Notes: generated by a model from the letters alone, not told the origin. 64,000 bases of DNA from Halichoerus grypus (GCF_964656455.1 NC_135715.1:159928437-159992436), one strand, 5' to 3'. Shown: positions 59,001-61,757, counted from the stretch's first letter. Translations and numbers: made by a program.

Positions 59001-61290
59001 TTCCAGTTGTCCTCTCCCAGTGGAGTCACATAGACAACACCTAATTCTCCCAGCAGTGATGTATGAGAAGATATACAAGGTATTGCCAACCAGAGAAGCT
59101 TACCTGAGCCTTGGTATCCAGAGTTTTTATTAGAGATCAGTCAAGTAGGCATAAGTTGCCTGCATCTGACCTTAGTTACTCAGTGTCCAGAACTTCCAGA
59201 GGTTAAATGATACCACATGGCTCAAGGCCCCAGGTAAACAAAGACATCTTATCAGGTGGGATTTCAAGGGCTTTGGTGTTACCTCTCAGGAGCTGGTCTG
59301 GGGCTAAAACTTTTTTTGGAATGTGCAGAGTTTGGACAACCCAGGCCTGCTGACTTACTCCTTTACTGCACAGTGATGATGACAAAGATGGCAACTACCC
59401 ATTGTCACTAGACCTTGAGACCAATGAGATTGGGCCAGATATATCTCAGAAGCTGAGAGTTAATGAAAAGCAGAATTGGTCTGGACAGTCATAGTGAATA
59501 TTGCCTTAACTGTTGAGAACCAACAGGGAGAAATAGAATGGAGAAGGAAGGGGATGATGGCACCAAGCAAAGAAGATAAAGGGAAGATTACCCAAAGCCA
59601 ATGAAGAGCAGCTTAAGTCCCAGAGGTGGGGCCTTTGAGACCAAAACAAAACAAAACAAAACAAGTGTTAGGTCCTCACTCCAAGAGCTAAGGAGTTGGT
59701 GAGACTCAAGAAGGCCAGGAATGACTATTGACCTGTGTTCCAAAGCAGAGGGGCACCTGGGGGCCTAGGTCTGGTGAAAAGAATTAGAAGCAGGTTTTGG
59801 AAAAGACTAAAAATTCCATTCCGTTTAGCAGAGGAGCTGACCTAAAACCACCTTAGACTAGACTGAGGCGCTTTGTCTGAGTCTAGCCCAGCCCAGGTGC
59901 AACAGGATGGTTCTAAATGAGATAGCCAAGCAACTCCCCAAGCCCCAGGTAAGTAGAGAACACGGAAAGGCCCTTTGAGAAGGGCAAACCTAGCCCCCAT
60001 TTACATTTCAATACAGACTAAGAGCAAACAGAACAGAATTTGTGAAGATAACAGGTTAGAATTTGAGGGTTTTTTTGTTTGTTTTTGTTGTCTTCTTTTT
60101 GTATTTCTATGAAAGAAATATTAGGAGAAATGCTTTTTGGAATCTTCATAACTTTCCATTACTTATGGGAAGTTTGTTTTTGTTTTTAACAGTTTTGTAA
60201 CTAAAAGTCAACTCTCCAAACAAAAACAGGACAGCAGCAGAGGGGAGGAATACCTGCTTTCTGCCAGACCTGAGGGTGGGGGAGGTCCCAGCAGAGGACT
60301 CAGGAATTGAGGAGCACAAGGAAGAAGGATAAACAAGTCAAATTCTTGGGGCTTGTAGCCCAGGATAGTAGAATGAGCCTGGGGGTTAATTAGCAAGGGC
60401 ACTATTCCACACAAATCATTTGGCTAAAGGTGTAGATGGGGCTGTTCTCAGATCACTGCAGAGGAGACAAAGTCTGTAGGCTCCAATGCAGACAACTCTC
60501 AGCCTAACCACTCTCCCCTTCCCACTATCCTCCCCCAAACATCTTCCTAAAATACATCATTCTGAGGGGCGCCTGGGTGGCTCCGTCGTTAAGCATCTGC
60601 CTTTGGCTCAGATCATGATCCCAGGGTCCTGGGATCGAGCCCCACTTCGGGCTCCCTGCTCTGCAGGGAGCCTGCTTCTCCCTCTGCCTGCTGCCCCTCC
60701 CCCCACCTACCCCCATTTGTGTGCAATCTCTCTCCCAAATAAGATGTATCATTCTCTTTGGAATTCACATCTGGGAAGCAAAGAAGATAGGTAAGCAATC
60801 AAAGTGCCCTCTTAAGCAACATTTAAGTATAGCAGAGATCACAACACGGAATCACTGTCACTTCAGAGTTGTCATGAGAGGAATGGAACCATCCCGTTCC
60901 TCAGGAAAATCCTGACTCCTCCTCTCAGAAAATTTTTCAAGGGTTGCCTGGATGGCTCAGTAGTTAAGCGTCTGCCTTCGGCTCAGGTCATGATCCCAGG
61001 GTCCTGGGATCGAGCCCCACATCGGGCTCCCTGCTCCGTGGGAAGCCTGCTTCTCCCTCTCCCACTCCCCCTGCTTGTGTTCCCTCGCTCGCTTTGTCTC
61101 TTTCTGTCAAATAAATAAATAAAATCTTAAAAAAAAAAAGAAAGTTTTTCAAAACCTACAGATTCGAGATAGTTTTTCTGATGAGATATTGCAATGGCAT
61201 TATGACATTAAGTATTTTATTTGCTTTCTTTCTTAGATCCCAAGAGATGACCCAAAGACATTTAAACCTTGGTCTATCCCTATAGCGTAA
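3885..61290 (+). CDS. AOX2: Aldehyde oxidase (AOX family), coding exons 10-35, 5' end outside window
   Basis: The product is a cytosolic molybdo-flavoenzyme that hydroxylates aldehydes and N-heterocycles with water and passes electrons from the molybdenum cofactor through 2Fe-2S centres and FAD to O2. Twenty-six exons join without stop or frameshift into about 1,067 residues (family length about 1,340). The missing part is the 2Fe-2S domains and the start of the FAD domain. Order seen: FAD domain (exons 10-15), linker (16), molybdenum domain (17-35). Key residues: STQ glutamine (23511), GGGFGGK (24499-24516), Phe at 30151 and 32707, catalytic Glu in GLGES (50661). XDH-type Glu802 and Arg880 are Ile (24517) and Phe (30049), which excludes XDH. 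The KPWSIPIA end and FSVGF motif exclude AOX1 in my judgement; AOX2 (AOX3L1) is preferred, with AOX4 the alternative. Odd: AFHGFG replaces AFRGFG. No promoter is in the window. Confidence 0.9.
3978..6040. other. Intron 10, 5' part: no recognised feature
   Basis: I see no exon, RNA gene or nameable repeat. Short open frames at 4838-5260 lack any family resemblance and look like chance. Confidence 0.6.
6041..6228 (-). mobile_element. CAN-SINE
   Basis: Minus-strand copy ending ccacccaggcgcccc. The target duplication agtccccacctcttt is present at 6026-6040 and 6229-6243. Confidence 0.95.
6244..7850. other. Intron 10, middle: no gene seen
   Basis: Contains a short (AAC)n run near 6570-6590. An open frame at 6655-6846 was considered as an exon and rejected. 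Otherwise nothing recognised. Confidence 0.6.
7858..8045. mobile_element. hAT-like (MER20-type) fragment
   Basis: Phrases like actacctggggagcctttgaaa and cccagtgattctctgtgcag resemble old hAT-Charlie MER20-type DNA elements. Diverged; the family assignment is tentative. Confidence 0.35.
8111..8262 (+). CDS. AOX2: AOX coding exon 11 (FAD domain)
   Basis: The exon lies between a cttcctag acceptor and a gtacgt donor. It encodes [17 protein letters not shown], then [16 protein letters not shown] and QQIRNMA, the AOX segment that runs into the FAD-binding SLGGH motif. One usually conserved Gly of LAGxQIRN is Cys (TGC at 8239). Confidence 0.95.
8263..9404. other. Intron 11: no recognised feature
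   Basis: No exon or repeat that I can name. Open frames at 8707-8964 and 8740-8934 lie on opposite strands and carry no motif. Confidence 0.6.
9405..9600 (+). mobile_element. MIR SINE
   Basis: The core layout of MIR is visible: gggtttgaatcccaggc, then cttcatctgaaaaatggca and an exhausted tail. Diverged. Confidence 0.6.
9788..9881 (+). CDS. AOX2: AOX coding exon 12 (FAD domain)
   Basis: It encodes [10 protein letters not shown] and [17 protein letters not shown], the FAD-contact segment equivalent to SVGGNI...SDLNP in xanthine dehydrogenase. Acceptor ttcttag, donor gtgagc. It ends one base into a Gly codon completed by exon 13. Confidence 0.95.
9882..11867. other. Intron 12: GC-rich, CpG-containing, no gene seen
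   Basis: The stretch at about 9960-11400 is visibly richer in G+C and CpG than the flanks, and many overlapping open frames on both strands result from that. None shows a protein family signature. A run of 13 G lies at about 11635-11647. Confidence 0.55.
11868..11974 (+). CDS. AOX2: AOX coding exon 13 (FAD domain)
   Basis: It encodes RQIPLNEHF and [14 protein letters not shown], the conserved PLNEQF...DLKPEEIL stretch of the flavin domain. Acceptor acagcag, donor gtaaga. It ends on a complete codon. Confidence 0.95.
11975..13025. other. Intron 13, 5' part: one microsatellite, otherwise nothing seen
   Basis: Holds the CA repeat listed separately. No exon or other repeat recognised. Confidence 0.55.
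12538..12563. repeat. (CA)n microsatellite
   Basis: About 13 perfect CA units within intron 13. Confidence 0.95.
13026..13240 (+). mobile_element. CAN-SINE
   Basis: Full plus-strand copy from ggcgcctgggtggctcag to AAATAAAATCTT and a CAAA-repeat tail. The flanks are an imperfect duplication of the cacctatgctggg type. Confidence 0.93.
13595..13779 (+). CDS. AOX2: AOX coding exon 14 (FAD domain, C-terminal part)
   Basis: It encodes [31 protein letters not shown] and SCQQLVG, the C-terminal flavin subdomain. Acceptor ccccacag, donor gtaggt. The last codon (Arg) is split with exon 15. Confidence 0.95.
14446..14623 (+). CDS. AOX2: AOX coding exon 15 (end of FAD domain)
   Basis: It encodes [19 protein letters not shown], then [19 protein letters not shown] and CYLEVL. 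This is the family's end-of-flavin-domain segment before the linker. Acceptor ccaccag, donor gtaagt. Confidence 0.95.
14905..15145 (-). mobile_element. Old LINE-1 3' fragment
   Basis: Text such as catttaaacccaatgagt-like sequence, and ttcatcacccccaaaagt followed by cccctttgcagt, is the reverse complement of an old L1 3' region. Diverged. Confidence 0.55.
15146..15884. other. Intron 15, 3' part: no recognised feature
   Basis: AT-rich at the start, no exon or nameable repeat up to exon 16. Confidence 0.5.
15885..15977 (+). CDS. AOX2: AOX coding exon 16 (interdomain linker)
   Basis: It encodes 31 residues including [18 protein letters not shown] and ends GVQRYQ. This segment is poorly conserved between paralogues, which is normal for the linker joining the flavin and molybdenum domains. 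Acceptor gtctctcag, donor gtcagt, in phase on both sides. Confidence 0.9.
15978..17076. other. Intron 16: no recognised feature
   Basis: A pyrimidine-rich patch occurs near 16436-16470. No gene or nameable repeat. Confidence 0.5.
17077..17246 (+). CDS. AOX2: AOX coding exon 17 (start of molybdenum domain)
   Basis: It encodes [17 protein letters not shown], then EAVFCDDIP and [10 protein letters not shown], the diagnostic start of the molybdenum-binding half. The Gly of HATGEA is Cys here (TGT at 17155). Acceptor ctctgcag, donor gtaagt. It ends two bases into an Ile codon. Confidence 0.95.
17247..17840. other. Intron 17: no recognised feature
   Basis: No exon or repeat recognised; it ends in a long T tract serving the exon 18 acceptor. 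Confidence 0.5.
17841..17955 (+). CDS. AOX2: AOX coding exon 18
   Basis: It encodes [20 protein letters not shown] and ends DDKLMAVDE. The acceptor has a long T tract; the donor gtacag lacks the usual G at +5. In phase with exons 17 and 19. Confidence 0.95.
18445..18645 (+). mobile_element. MIR SINE
   Basis: MIR core and tail: cactagctgtgtgcctttgg, gcaaaatgggaatcat, then ttaaatgagctaatgcatgt and agcaggtgttagctgt. Confidence 0.85.
18760..18967 (+). mobile_element. CAN-SINE, CTCTGACCCTCC-type body
   Basis: Full copy flanked by an exact 18-base target duplication (aagagctctattatctgc) at 18742-18759 and 18968-18985. The body gttgggcggctgcc with ctctgaccctcctccct is a subtype also seen at 36861 and 48215. 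Confidence 0.96.
18986..19365 (+). mobile_element. Old interspersed repeat (copy 1 of 2)
   Basis: Phrases aaaataccacagcctgggtc, attttctcacagttctgg, ctccaaataccgtcacat and tcaacataggagtttggg belong to an old mammalian repeat. A related copy is at 35488. I cannot name the family with certainty. Confidence 0.55.
19721..19843 (+). CDS. AOX2: AOX coding exon 19
   Basis: It encodes [19 protein letters not shown] and [13 protein letters not shown], matching the family's VFCVGQLVCAV...[12 protein letters not shown]. Forty-one whole codons, acceptor tctgcag, donor gtaagc. Confidence 0.95.
19911..20114 (-). mobile_element. CAN-SINE, 70 bases after exon 19
   Basis: Minus-strand copy with an exact 18-base duplication (cacctttgtaaatttctt) at 19893-19910 and 20115-20132. 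It lies close to the exon 19 donor but does not touch it. Confidence 0.96.
20133..21359. other. Intron 19, middle: no recognised feature
   Basis: No exon. Open frames at 20208-20429 and 20944-21222 show no motif. Confidence 0.5.
21360..21605 (+). mobile_element. MIR SINE, well preserved
   Basis: Nearly full MIR: gtagtggctaaaagcacagg, gtttgaaccctgg, ttcacctgtaaaatggagct, taatacatggaaagcactta and agtgcctggcacatactc. Confidence 0.92.
21795..22010 (+). mobile_element. MIR SINE
   Basis: Diverged MIR: ggcatttaacctctctaaac, tgcatctggaaaaaag, and a tail like ttggtaaatattggcagctc. Confidence 0.7.
22011..22785. other. Intron 19, 3' part: no recognised feature
   Basis: No gene or repeat that I can name before exon 20. 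Confidence 0.5.
22786..22882 (+). CDS. AOX2: AOX coding exon 20
   Basis: It encodes [19 protein letters not shown] and [12 protein letters not shown], matching EHNSFFEPERKLEYGNVDEAF in the family. It ends one base into a Gly codon. Donor gtaagt. Confidence 0.95.
23030..23084. repeat. Compound (GA)n(GT)n microsatellite
   Basis: A gtgtgtgagagagag run passes into a gtgtgcgtgtgt run in intron 20. Confidence 0.92.
23352..23403. repeat. Perfect 26-bp tandem duplication at exon 21 acceptor
   Basis: Two identical 26-base units (23352-23377 and 23378-23403), each starting caagaatttccct, end three bases before exon 21. The pyrimidine-rich acceptor context is therefore doubled. Confidence 0.95.
23407..23531 (+). 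CDS. AOX2: AOX coding exon 21
   Basis: It encodes [20 protein letters not shown] and [14 protein letters not shown]. The Gln of STQ (23511-23513) aligns with the cofactor-binding Gln767 of bovine xanthine oxidase. A perfect 26-bp tandem duplication abuts the acceptor. Donor gtaagg. Confidence 0.95.
23720..23882 (+). mobile_element. LINE-1 3' end
   Basis: Contains gagcactgagtaatgtagag, tattgtacacctgaaact and a taaaataaaataaa tail, the 3' end of a carnivore L1 in gene orientation. Confidence 0.75.
23883..24432. other. Intron 21, 3' part: no recognised feature
   Basis: No exon or nameable repeat; ends in the exon 22 acceptor. Confidence 0.5.
24433..24566 (+). CDS. AOX2: AOX coding exon 22 (GGGFGGK motif)
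   Basis: It encodes [19 protein letters not shown] and continues through GAIAAVGAI. The glycine loop binds the molybdopterin cofactor. The residue after GGK is Ile, where xanthine dehydrogenase has catalytic Glu802 and AOX proteins have small hydrophobics. Donor gtaagt, ending two bases into a Lys codon. Confidence 0.95.
24567..25430. other. Intron 22, 5' part: no recognised feature
   Basis: No exon; nothing nameable apart from low-complexity patches. Confidence 0.5.
25431..26015. mobile_element. hAT-like (MER20-type) fragments
   Basis: Several phrases, for example catttgaatcatccagggag, aatcagaatcaccagggg and agtccagaaccactg, resemble MER20-type elements, probably two or three diverged copies. 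An A-rich patch sits at 25772-25817. Confidence 0.45.
26265..26457 (+). mobile_element. CAN-SINE
   Basis: Plus-strand copy with an imperfect duplication aagaac(g/a)caagtta at 26251-26264 and from 26458. Confidence 0.92.
26565..26640. repeat. Short diverged tandem duplication
   Basis: The phrase cagtgcccagctc-ttgtatg-ctcag occurs twice about 45 bases apart, with a few differences. Confidence 0.7.
26641..26822. repeat. Degenerate GGAT/GGGT minisatellite
   Basis: Imperfect tetranucleotide repeat built from ggatgg, gggtgg and tagatagatgg units. It ends about 30 bases before the exon 23 acceptor. Confidence 0.92.
26854..26941 (+). CDS. AOX2: AOX coding exon 23
   Basis: It encodes [20 protein letters not shown] and RHPLFGKYK, the conserved [10 protein letters not shown] segment. 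A degenerate GGAT-rich minisatellite ends about 30 bases upstream of the ttctttag acceptor. Donor gtgagt. Confidence 0.95.
27290..27525 (+). mobile_element. CAN-SINE, 5'-altered
   Basis: The head is incomplete (gtgtggctcagtcggtt) but the body catgatcctggagtcccggg and tail AAATAAAATCTT are clear. Confidence 0.88.
27526..28891. other. Intron 23, AT-rich part: no recognised feature
   Basis: AT-rich sequence without a nameable repeat or exon; a short gtgtatatatatagagagag patch occurs near 28425. Confidence 0.5.
28892..29065. repeat. Direct duplication, about 105-bp period
   Basis: A block of about 69 bases starting aaaatgcaaggtgcttattt at 28893 recurs at 28998, identical apart from one extra A. 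A 20-base piece (cacatttgttacatcct) also occurs a third time between them at about 28972. Confidence 0.95.
29230..29445 (+). mobile_element. CAN-SINE
   Basis: Plus-strand copy flanked by agtgaaggagatt at 29216-29228 and 29446-29458. Confidence 0.95.
29764..29850 (+). CDS. AOX2: AOX coding exon 24
   Basis: It encodes [20 protein letters not shown] and GCMLDDSEL in 29 whole codons, matching the family's AGFMNDGRILALDME...SLDES. Donor gtatgt. Confidence 0.95.
30040..30231 (+). CDS. AOX2: AOX coding exon 25 (AFRGFG region)
   Basis: It encodes [32 protein letters not shown] and [10 protein letters not shown]. Phe at 30049 occupies the XDH Arg880 position. The Arg of the near-invariant AFRGFG loop beside the molybdenum cofactor is His (CAT, 30145-30147). 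Acceptor cactttag, donor gtaagg. Confidence 0.95.
30430..31050 (-). mobile_element. Old LINE-1 fragment
   Basis: Phrases such as actgaatagcattatgtaa, ataatttatttagccactcc and tttatagaagtggaattgcc are the reverse complement of old L1 sequence. A (TG)n run interrupts it at 30632-30661. Confidence 0.75.
30632..30661. repeat. (TG)n microsatellite
   Basis: About 15 TG units inside the old L1 fragment of intron 25. Confidence 0.92.
31051..31544. other. Intron 25, middle: no recognised feature
   Basis: No exon or nameable repeat recognised. Confidence 0.45.
31545..31700 (+). mobile_element. MIR SINE fragment
   Basis: 3' half of a MIR: cagtttccttatctatgaaa, caaggatgatatgactca and aatcaaatgagctagcactt. 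Confidence 0.6.
31701..32144. other. Intron 25, 3' part: no recognised feature
   Basis: No exon or nameable repeat recognised. Confidence 0.45.
32145..32334 (-). mobile_element. CAN-SINE, 168 bases before exon 26
   Basis: Minus-strand copy with the duplication taactccc(g/a)ttattttt at 32128-32144 and from 32335. Confidence 0.93.
32503..32730 (+). CDS. AOX2: AOX coding exon 26
   Basis: This is the longest coding exon, 76 codons. It encodes [28 protein letters not shown] and [17 protein letters not shown]. The final Phe (32707) aligns with substrate-stacking Phe1009 of xanthine oxidase, where human AOX1 has Leu. Acceptor atttcag, donor gtaagg. Confidence 0.95.
32731..33709. other. Intron 26, 5' part: no recognised feature
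   Basis: An open frame continues from exon 26 to 32799 and overlapping frames follow, but these are chance. No repeat named. Confidence 0.5.
33710..33905 (+). mobile_element. MIR SINE
   Basis: Clear MIR: gccacttactagctgtgtaa, aacctctctgagtctcagct, ataaaatgagaataataat and gtaaagcacttggcag. Confidence 0.88.
34215..34890 (+). mobile_element. LTR-like old repeat (copy 1 of 2)
   Basis: Phrases gctagagcaactcgcagaac, gattaaatcattggccattg and cctctcccctccctgaagg match an old mammalian solo-LTR-type repeat. A related but different copy lies at 58840. No viral coding region is present. Confidence 0.5.
34983..35013. repeat. (CA)n microsatellite
   Basis: About 15 perfect CA units in intron 26. Confidence 0.95.
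35014..35487. other. Intron 26, middle: no recognised feature
   Basis: No exon or nameable repeat recognised. Confidence 0.45.
35488..35895 (+). mobile_element. Old interspersed repeat (copy 2 of 2)
   Basis: Phrases agtaccacaaactgggtggc, cccagttctggaggcttgg and atataagaacatcagtcac show the same family as 18986-19365. Unnamed here. Confidence 0.6.
35896..36613. other. Intron 26, 3' middle: no recognised feature
   Basis: No exon or nameable repeat recognised. Confidence 0.45.
36628..37115 (+). mobile_element. Nested pair: old CAN-SINE hosting a younger CAN-SINE
   Basis: The outer copy (head gggacacctaggtggctcag, body aagcatccaactcctggttt) runs 36628-36860. Its A-rich tail was hit by a second copy at 36861-37080 (gggacgcctgggtggctcag). 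One target duplication, aaaaccag(g/a)ttcct at 36614-36627 and 37116-37129, encloses the pair. Confidence 0.92.
37302..37397 (+). CDS. AOX2: AOX coding exon 27
   Basis: It encodes [19 protein letters not shown] and [13 protein letters not shown]. This is the conserved HGGxEMGQG-HTKM cofactor loop. Thirty-two whole codons, acceptor ttactag, donor gtaagc. Confidence 0.95.
37398..39248. other. Intron 27: low-complexity patches only
   Basis: Contains a (TTCC)n patch near 38650-38690 and a T run at 38490-38505. No exon or nameable transposon. Confidence 0.5.
39249..39377 (+). CDS. AOX2: AOX coding exon 28, weak donor
   Basis: It encodes [32 protein letters not shown] and SDVNDRAAQ. Forty-three whole codons. 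The donor is CAG|gtgctg, without the +4 to +6 consensus, and is the weakest in the gene. Reading on into the intron meets a stop at 39498. The boundary is fixed by the family's DLNG-A/Q-x junction and by exon 29 starting NAC. Confidence 0.9.
39378..40180. other. Intron 28, 5' part: no recognised feature
   Basis: No exon or nameable repeat; opposite-strand open frames at 39122-40059 carry no motif. Confidence 0.5.
40185..40378 (-). mobile_element. CAN-SINE
   Basis: Minus-strand copy flanked by ctgatcgcatgtactttt at 40166-40183 and 40379-40396. Confidence 0.95.
40397..41308. other. Intron 28, 3' part: no gene seen
   Basis: Holds an (AAAAC)n patch at 41080-41118; otherwise nothing recognised before exon 29. 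Confidence 0.5.
41309..41383 (+). CDS. AOX2: AOX coding exon 29
   Basis: It encodes [20 protein letters not shown] and TWEDW, matching [14 protein letters not shown]...GTW. Twenty-five whole codons, acceptor ccttcaag, donor gtaagt. Confidence 0.95.
41384..42134. other. Intron 29: no recognised feature
   Basis: No exon or nameable repeat. Confidence 0.5.
42135..42187 (+). CDS. AOX2: AOX coding exon 30
   Basis: A 53-base exon encoding [17 protein letters not shown]. It ends two bases into an Arg codon completed by exon 31. Acceptor attctgcag, donor gtaaaa. Confidence 0.93.
42188..43349. other. Intron 30: short simple repeats only
   Basis: A (GGAA)n patch lies near 42773-42795 and a (CCA)n run at 43298-43317, close to the exon 31 acceptor. 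No transposon named. Confidence 0.5.
43298..43317. repeat. (CCA)n trinucleotide run
   Basis: About six CCA units end about 35 bases before the exon 31 acceptor. Confidence 0.85.
43350..43464 (+). CDS. AOX2: AOX coding exon 31
   Basis: It encodes [20 protein letters not shown] and [15 protein letters not shown], the conserved [14 protein letters not shown] segment. A short CCA repeat lies about 35 bases upstream of the acceptor. Donor gtaagc. Confidence 0.95.
43655..44035 (+). mobile_element. LINE-1 3' end
   Basis: Contains gtggttgccagaggtggggg, gtaaggtacaatgtggagac, ttgtacacctaaaactaat and a tcaattatatctcaatt end, an L1 3' region in gene orientation. Confidence 0.75.
44318..44496 (-). mobile_element. 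CAN-SINE
   Basis: Minus-strand copy flanked by tgtgaaaataatttttt at 44301-44317 and from 44497. Confidence 0.93.
44690..44905 (+). mobile_element. LINE-1 3' end
   Basis: Contains aactgagggttgctggaggg, gagcactgggtgttatatgc and ttgaatttaaataaaataag, a carnivore L1 3' end, 5'-truncated. Confidence 0.85.
44906..45516. other. Intron 31, middle: no recognised feature
   Basis: AT-rich; no exon or nameable repeat. Confidence 0.45.
45517..45711 (-). mobile_element. CAN-SINE
   Basis: Minus-strand copy flanked by tggaaagctgtt(c/t)tta at 45499-45514 and from 45712. Confidence 0.92.
45712..46900. other. Intron 31, 3' part: no recognised feature
   Basis: No exon or nameable repeat. Confidence 0.45.
46901..47104 (+). 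mobile_element. CAN-SINE
   Basis: Plus-strand full copy flanked by agaagtcaaaccagg at 46887-46901 and from about 47106. Confidence 0.95.
47270..47462 (-). mobile_element. CAN-SINE, 70 bases before exon 32
   Basis: Minus-strand copy, T run to ccacccagcgccctc, with related cttttaaataa flanks. A G run sits at 47335-47346. It lies close upstream of the exon 32 acceptor. Confidence 0.9.
47534..47599 (+). CDS. AOX2: AOX coding exon 32
   Basis: It encodes [18 protein letters not shown] and DIGQ in 22 codons. XDH and AOX1 have MDVG(S/C)S where this has MDTCCS; from memory, AOX2-type paralogues have MDACCS here. Acceptor tttggcag, donor gtaggt. Confidence 0.95.
47711..47899 (+). CDS. AOX2: AOX coding exon 33
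   Basis: It encodes [29 protein letters not shown] and [19 protein letters not shown]. Sixty-three whole codons. It is separated from exon 32 by only 111 bases. Acceptor cctttcag, donor gtaagc. Confidence 0.96.
47900..48214. other. Intron 33, 5' end: no recognised feature
   Basis: Contains an (AAT)n run near 47970-47987; otherwise nothing. Confidence 0.5.
48215..48437 (+). mobile_element. CAN-SINE, CTCTGACCCTCC-type body
   Basis: Plus-strand copy, gcgcctgggtggttcagttg to a long AAATAAAT tail, of the same subtype as 18760 and 36861. Confidence 0.92.
48490..48600 (+). mobile_element. MIR SINE fragment
   Basis: Phrases cctgggttcttagcctagc and gatgaatcactcacctctt resemble the MIR core. Diverged. 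Confidence 0.4.
48632..48825 (+). mobile_element. MER5A DNA transposon
   Basis: A near-complete hAT-Charlie MER5A: atggttctcaactggtcccc, acatttggcaatgtctggag, gccagggatgctgctaaata and attatctggcccaaaatgtc. Confidence 0.88.
48826..49354. other. Intron 33, middle: no recognised feature
   Basis: No exon or nameable repeat. Confidence 0.45.
49355..49540 (-). mobile_element. MIR SINE
   Basis: Reverse MIR: gtaccaggcactgtgctagg, aggaacagaggctcagagag and gggccaggtttcaaact. Confidence 0.8.
49638..49810 (+). mobile_element. CAN-SINE
   Basis: Plus-strand copy with an exact target duplication (tttaaaaatcagggaattgt and one more base) at about 49617-49637 and 49811-49831. Confidence 0.96.
50178..50357 (+). 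mobile_element. CAN-SINE
   Basis: Plus-strand copy with flanks taggatacc / taggatgcc. A (CA)n run follows at 50373-50393. Confidence 0.88.
50500..50600. mobile_element. L2-like fragment just before exon 34
   Basis: The phrase acactgtgctaggagttagg with aatggtgaataaagacctgg matches an old repeat type also seen at 53930 and 54690. Tentative. Confidence 0.4.
50652..50819 (+). CDS. AOX2: AOX coding exon 34 (catalytic Glu)
   Basis: It encodes [33 protein letters not shown] and DRFTEM. The Glu of GLGES (50661-50663) aligns with the catalytic base Glu1261 of bovine xanthine oxidase and is retained. Acceptor cttccag, donor gtatgg. A 10.4-kb intron follows. Confidence 0.96.
50963..51165 (+). mobile_element. 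CAN-SINE, about 140 bases after exon 34
   Basis: Plus-strand full copy flanked by attaagaggc at 50952-50961 and from 51167. Confidence 0.93.
51166..51699. other. Intron 34, 5' part: no recognised feature
   Basis: No exon or nameable repeat. Confidence 0.45.
51700..51865 (-). mobile_element. MIR SINE
   Basis: Reverse MIR: gcattgattgagcaccgtcc, attttactattgaggaaact and caagattcaaacccagacc. Confidence 0.75.
51866..52870. other. Intron 34: no recognised feature
   Basis: No exon or nameable repeat. Confidence 0.45.
52875..53105 (-). mobile_element. CAN-SINE
   Basis: Minus-strand copy flanked by tcacattttct at 52850-52860 and 53107-53117. Confidence 0.9.
53326..53512 (+). mobile_element. CAN-SINE
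   Basis: Plus-strand copy with flanks tggtattta before 53325 and from 53518. Confidence 0.92.
53930..54025. mobile_element. L2-like fragment
   Basis: The phrase gtgccagacattgttctggg followed by gtggagcttactttctag resembles the repeat at 54690. Tentative. Confidence 0.4.
54111..54689. other. Intron 34: no recognised feature
   Basis: No exon; nothing I can name. Confidence 0.45.
54690..55060. mobile_element. L2-like old repeat
   Basis: Long match to an old mammalian repeat: atggagcttacattctactg, ggtggtgataaatactatga and ttgagctgaggcctgaatga. Family name uncertain. Confidence 0.5.
55185..55400 (+). mobile_element. Older CAN-SINE
   Basis: Plus-strand copy with the older body aagcatccaactcttgattt and gagatcaagccctgcatc, a subtype shared with the outer SINE at 36628. 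Confidence 0.88.
55666..55981. mobile_element. TcMar-Tigger-type DNA transposon, complete ends
   Basis: A 316-base non-autonomous element. The left end CAGTCTACCCTTGAACAAC is the inverted partner of the right end attgttcaagggtcaactg. TA lies immediately outside both ends (55664-55665 and 55982-55983), the Tc1/mariner target duplication. No transposase is encoded. Confidence 0.9.
55984..58552. other. Intron 34: no gene recognised
   Basis: Open frames at 56629-57012, 57997-58527 and 58161-58502 have no family signature or splice support. A CA-rich patch lies at 58050-58110. No nameable transposon. Confidence 0.5.
58553..58785 (+). mobile_element. MIR SINE
   Basis: MIR: ggttaagacacaggcgctgg, tttccttatctataaaatga, ttgtaaggattacgataacg and gtaagtggtcaatacacact. 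It runs into a short GAGGAT repeat at 58786-58825. Confidence 0.9.
58840..59480 (+). mobile_element. LTR-like old repeat (copy 2 of 2)
   Basis: Phrases ttgctagacggactcacag, gttgtcctctcccagtggag and tggctcaaggccccaggtaa identify an old solo-LTR-type repeat related to 34215. No viral coding region. Confidence 0.5.
59481..60567. other. Intron 34, 3' part: no recognised feature
   Basis: Contains an (AAAAC)n patch at 59643-59664; otherwise nothing recognised. Confidence 0.45.
60568..60742 (+). mobile_element. CAN-SINE, short tail
   Basis: Plus-strand copy with ggcgcctgggtggctccg head. The tail is reduced to caaataaga; atcattct recurs on both sides. Confidence 0.88.
60944..61138 (+). mobile_element. 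CAN-SINE, 100 bases before exon 35
   Basis: Plus-strand copy with flanks gaaa(a/g)tttttcaa before 60943 and from 61140. Confidence 0.92.
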
Positions 61291-61312
61291 CGTTGTTGTC
61301 ATTTCCTAAAAG
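61237..61312 (+). CDS. AOX2: AOX coding exon 35, stop codon and start of 3' UTR
   Basis: It encodes [17 protein letters not shown] followed by TAA at 61288-61290. After the stop come 22 bases ending AAAAG before a consensus gtaaga donor at 61313, so the transcript probably continues in a separate 3' UTR exon. The stop is under 50 bases from that junction, so nonsense-mediated decay is not expected. Acceptor ttcttag. Confidence 0.93.
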
Positions 61313-61429
61313 GTAAGATTATTAAGCTGAAAGACAATTACTCAGAAAGAAAAAACATCAGCCAGGCCAGTAGCTTTCAAACTGTTCTAAGGAAGTTTAG
61401 GATTGCACAAATGTATAAATCTAGTTTCT

Positions 61430-61616
61430 TTTTTTAAAAGATTCTTTATTCATTTGAGACAGAGAGAGAGAGAAGGAGAGAAGGAGCAAGGGGAGGGGCA
61501 GAGGGAGAGGGAGAAGCAGGCTCCCCAATGAGCAGGGCATCCTGCCGCCCAGAACCCTGGGATCATGACCTGAGCCAAAGGCAGACCTTTAACTGACTGA
61601 GCCACCCAGGAGCCCC
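61430..61616 (-). mobile_element. CAN-SINE in 3' UTR intron
   Basis: Minus-strand copy with tctagtttc on both sides. Confidence 0.9.
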
Positions 61617-61757
61617 TCTAGTTTCATTTTTAAATCTTATCCAACATTTAATTTTTTAACACTAAACATGCATGGCTTTGGATGCTGACAAGGAAAGTCA
61701 AGGTATTTTATCCAAGAAAAACATAGCAATTTTTCTTTTCATTTTCTTCTCTTTTCT

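Noticed and set aside
3885..61290. Pseudogene status for the AOX gene
   Set aside because: All 26 coding exons have AG/GT splice sites, matching phases and no stop or frameshift. Only the AFHGFG change, some Gly-to-Cys changes and one weak donor raise doubt.
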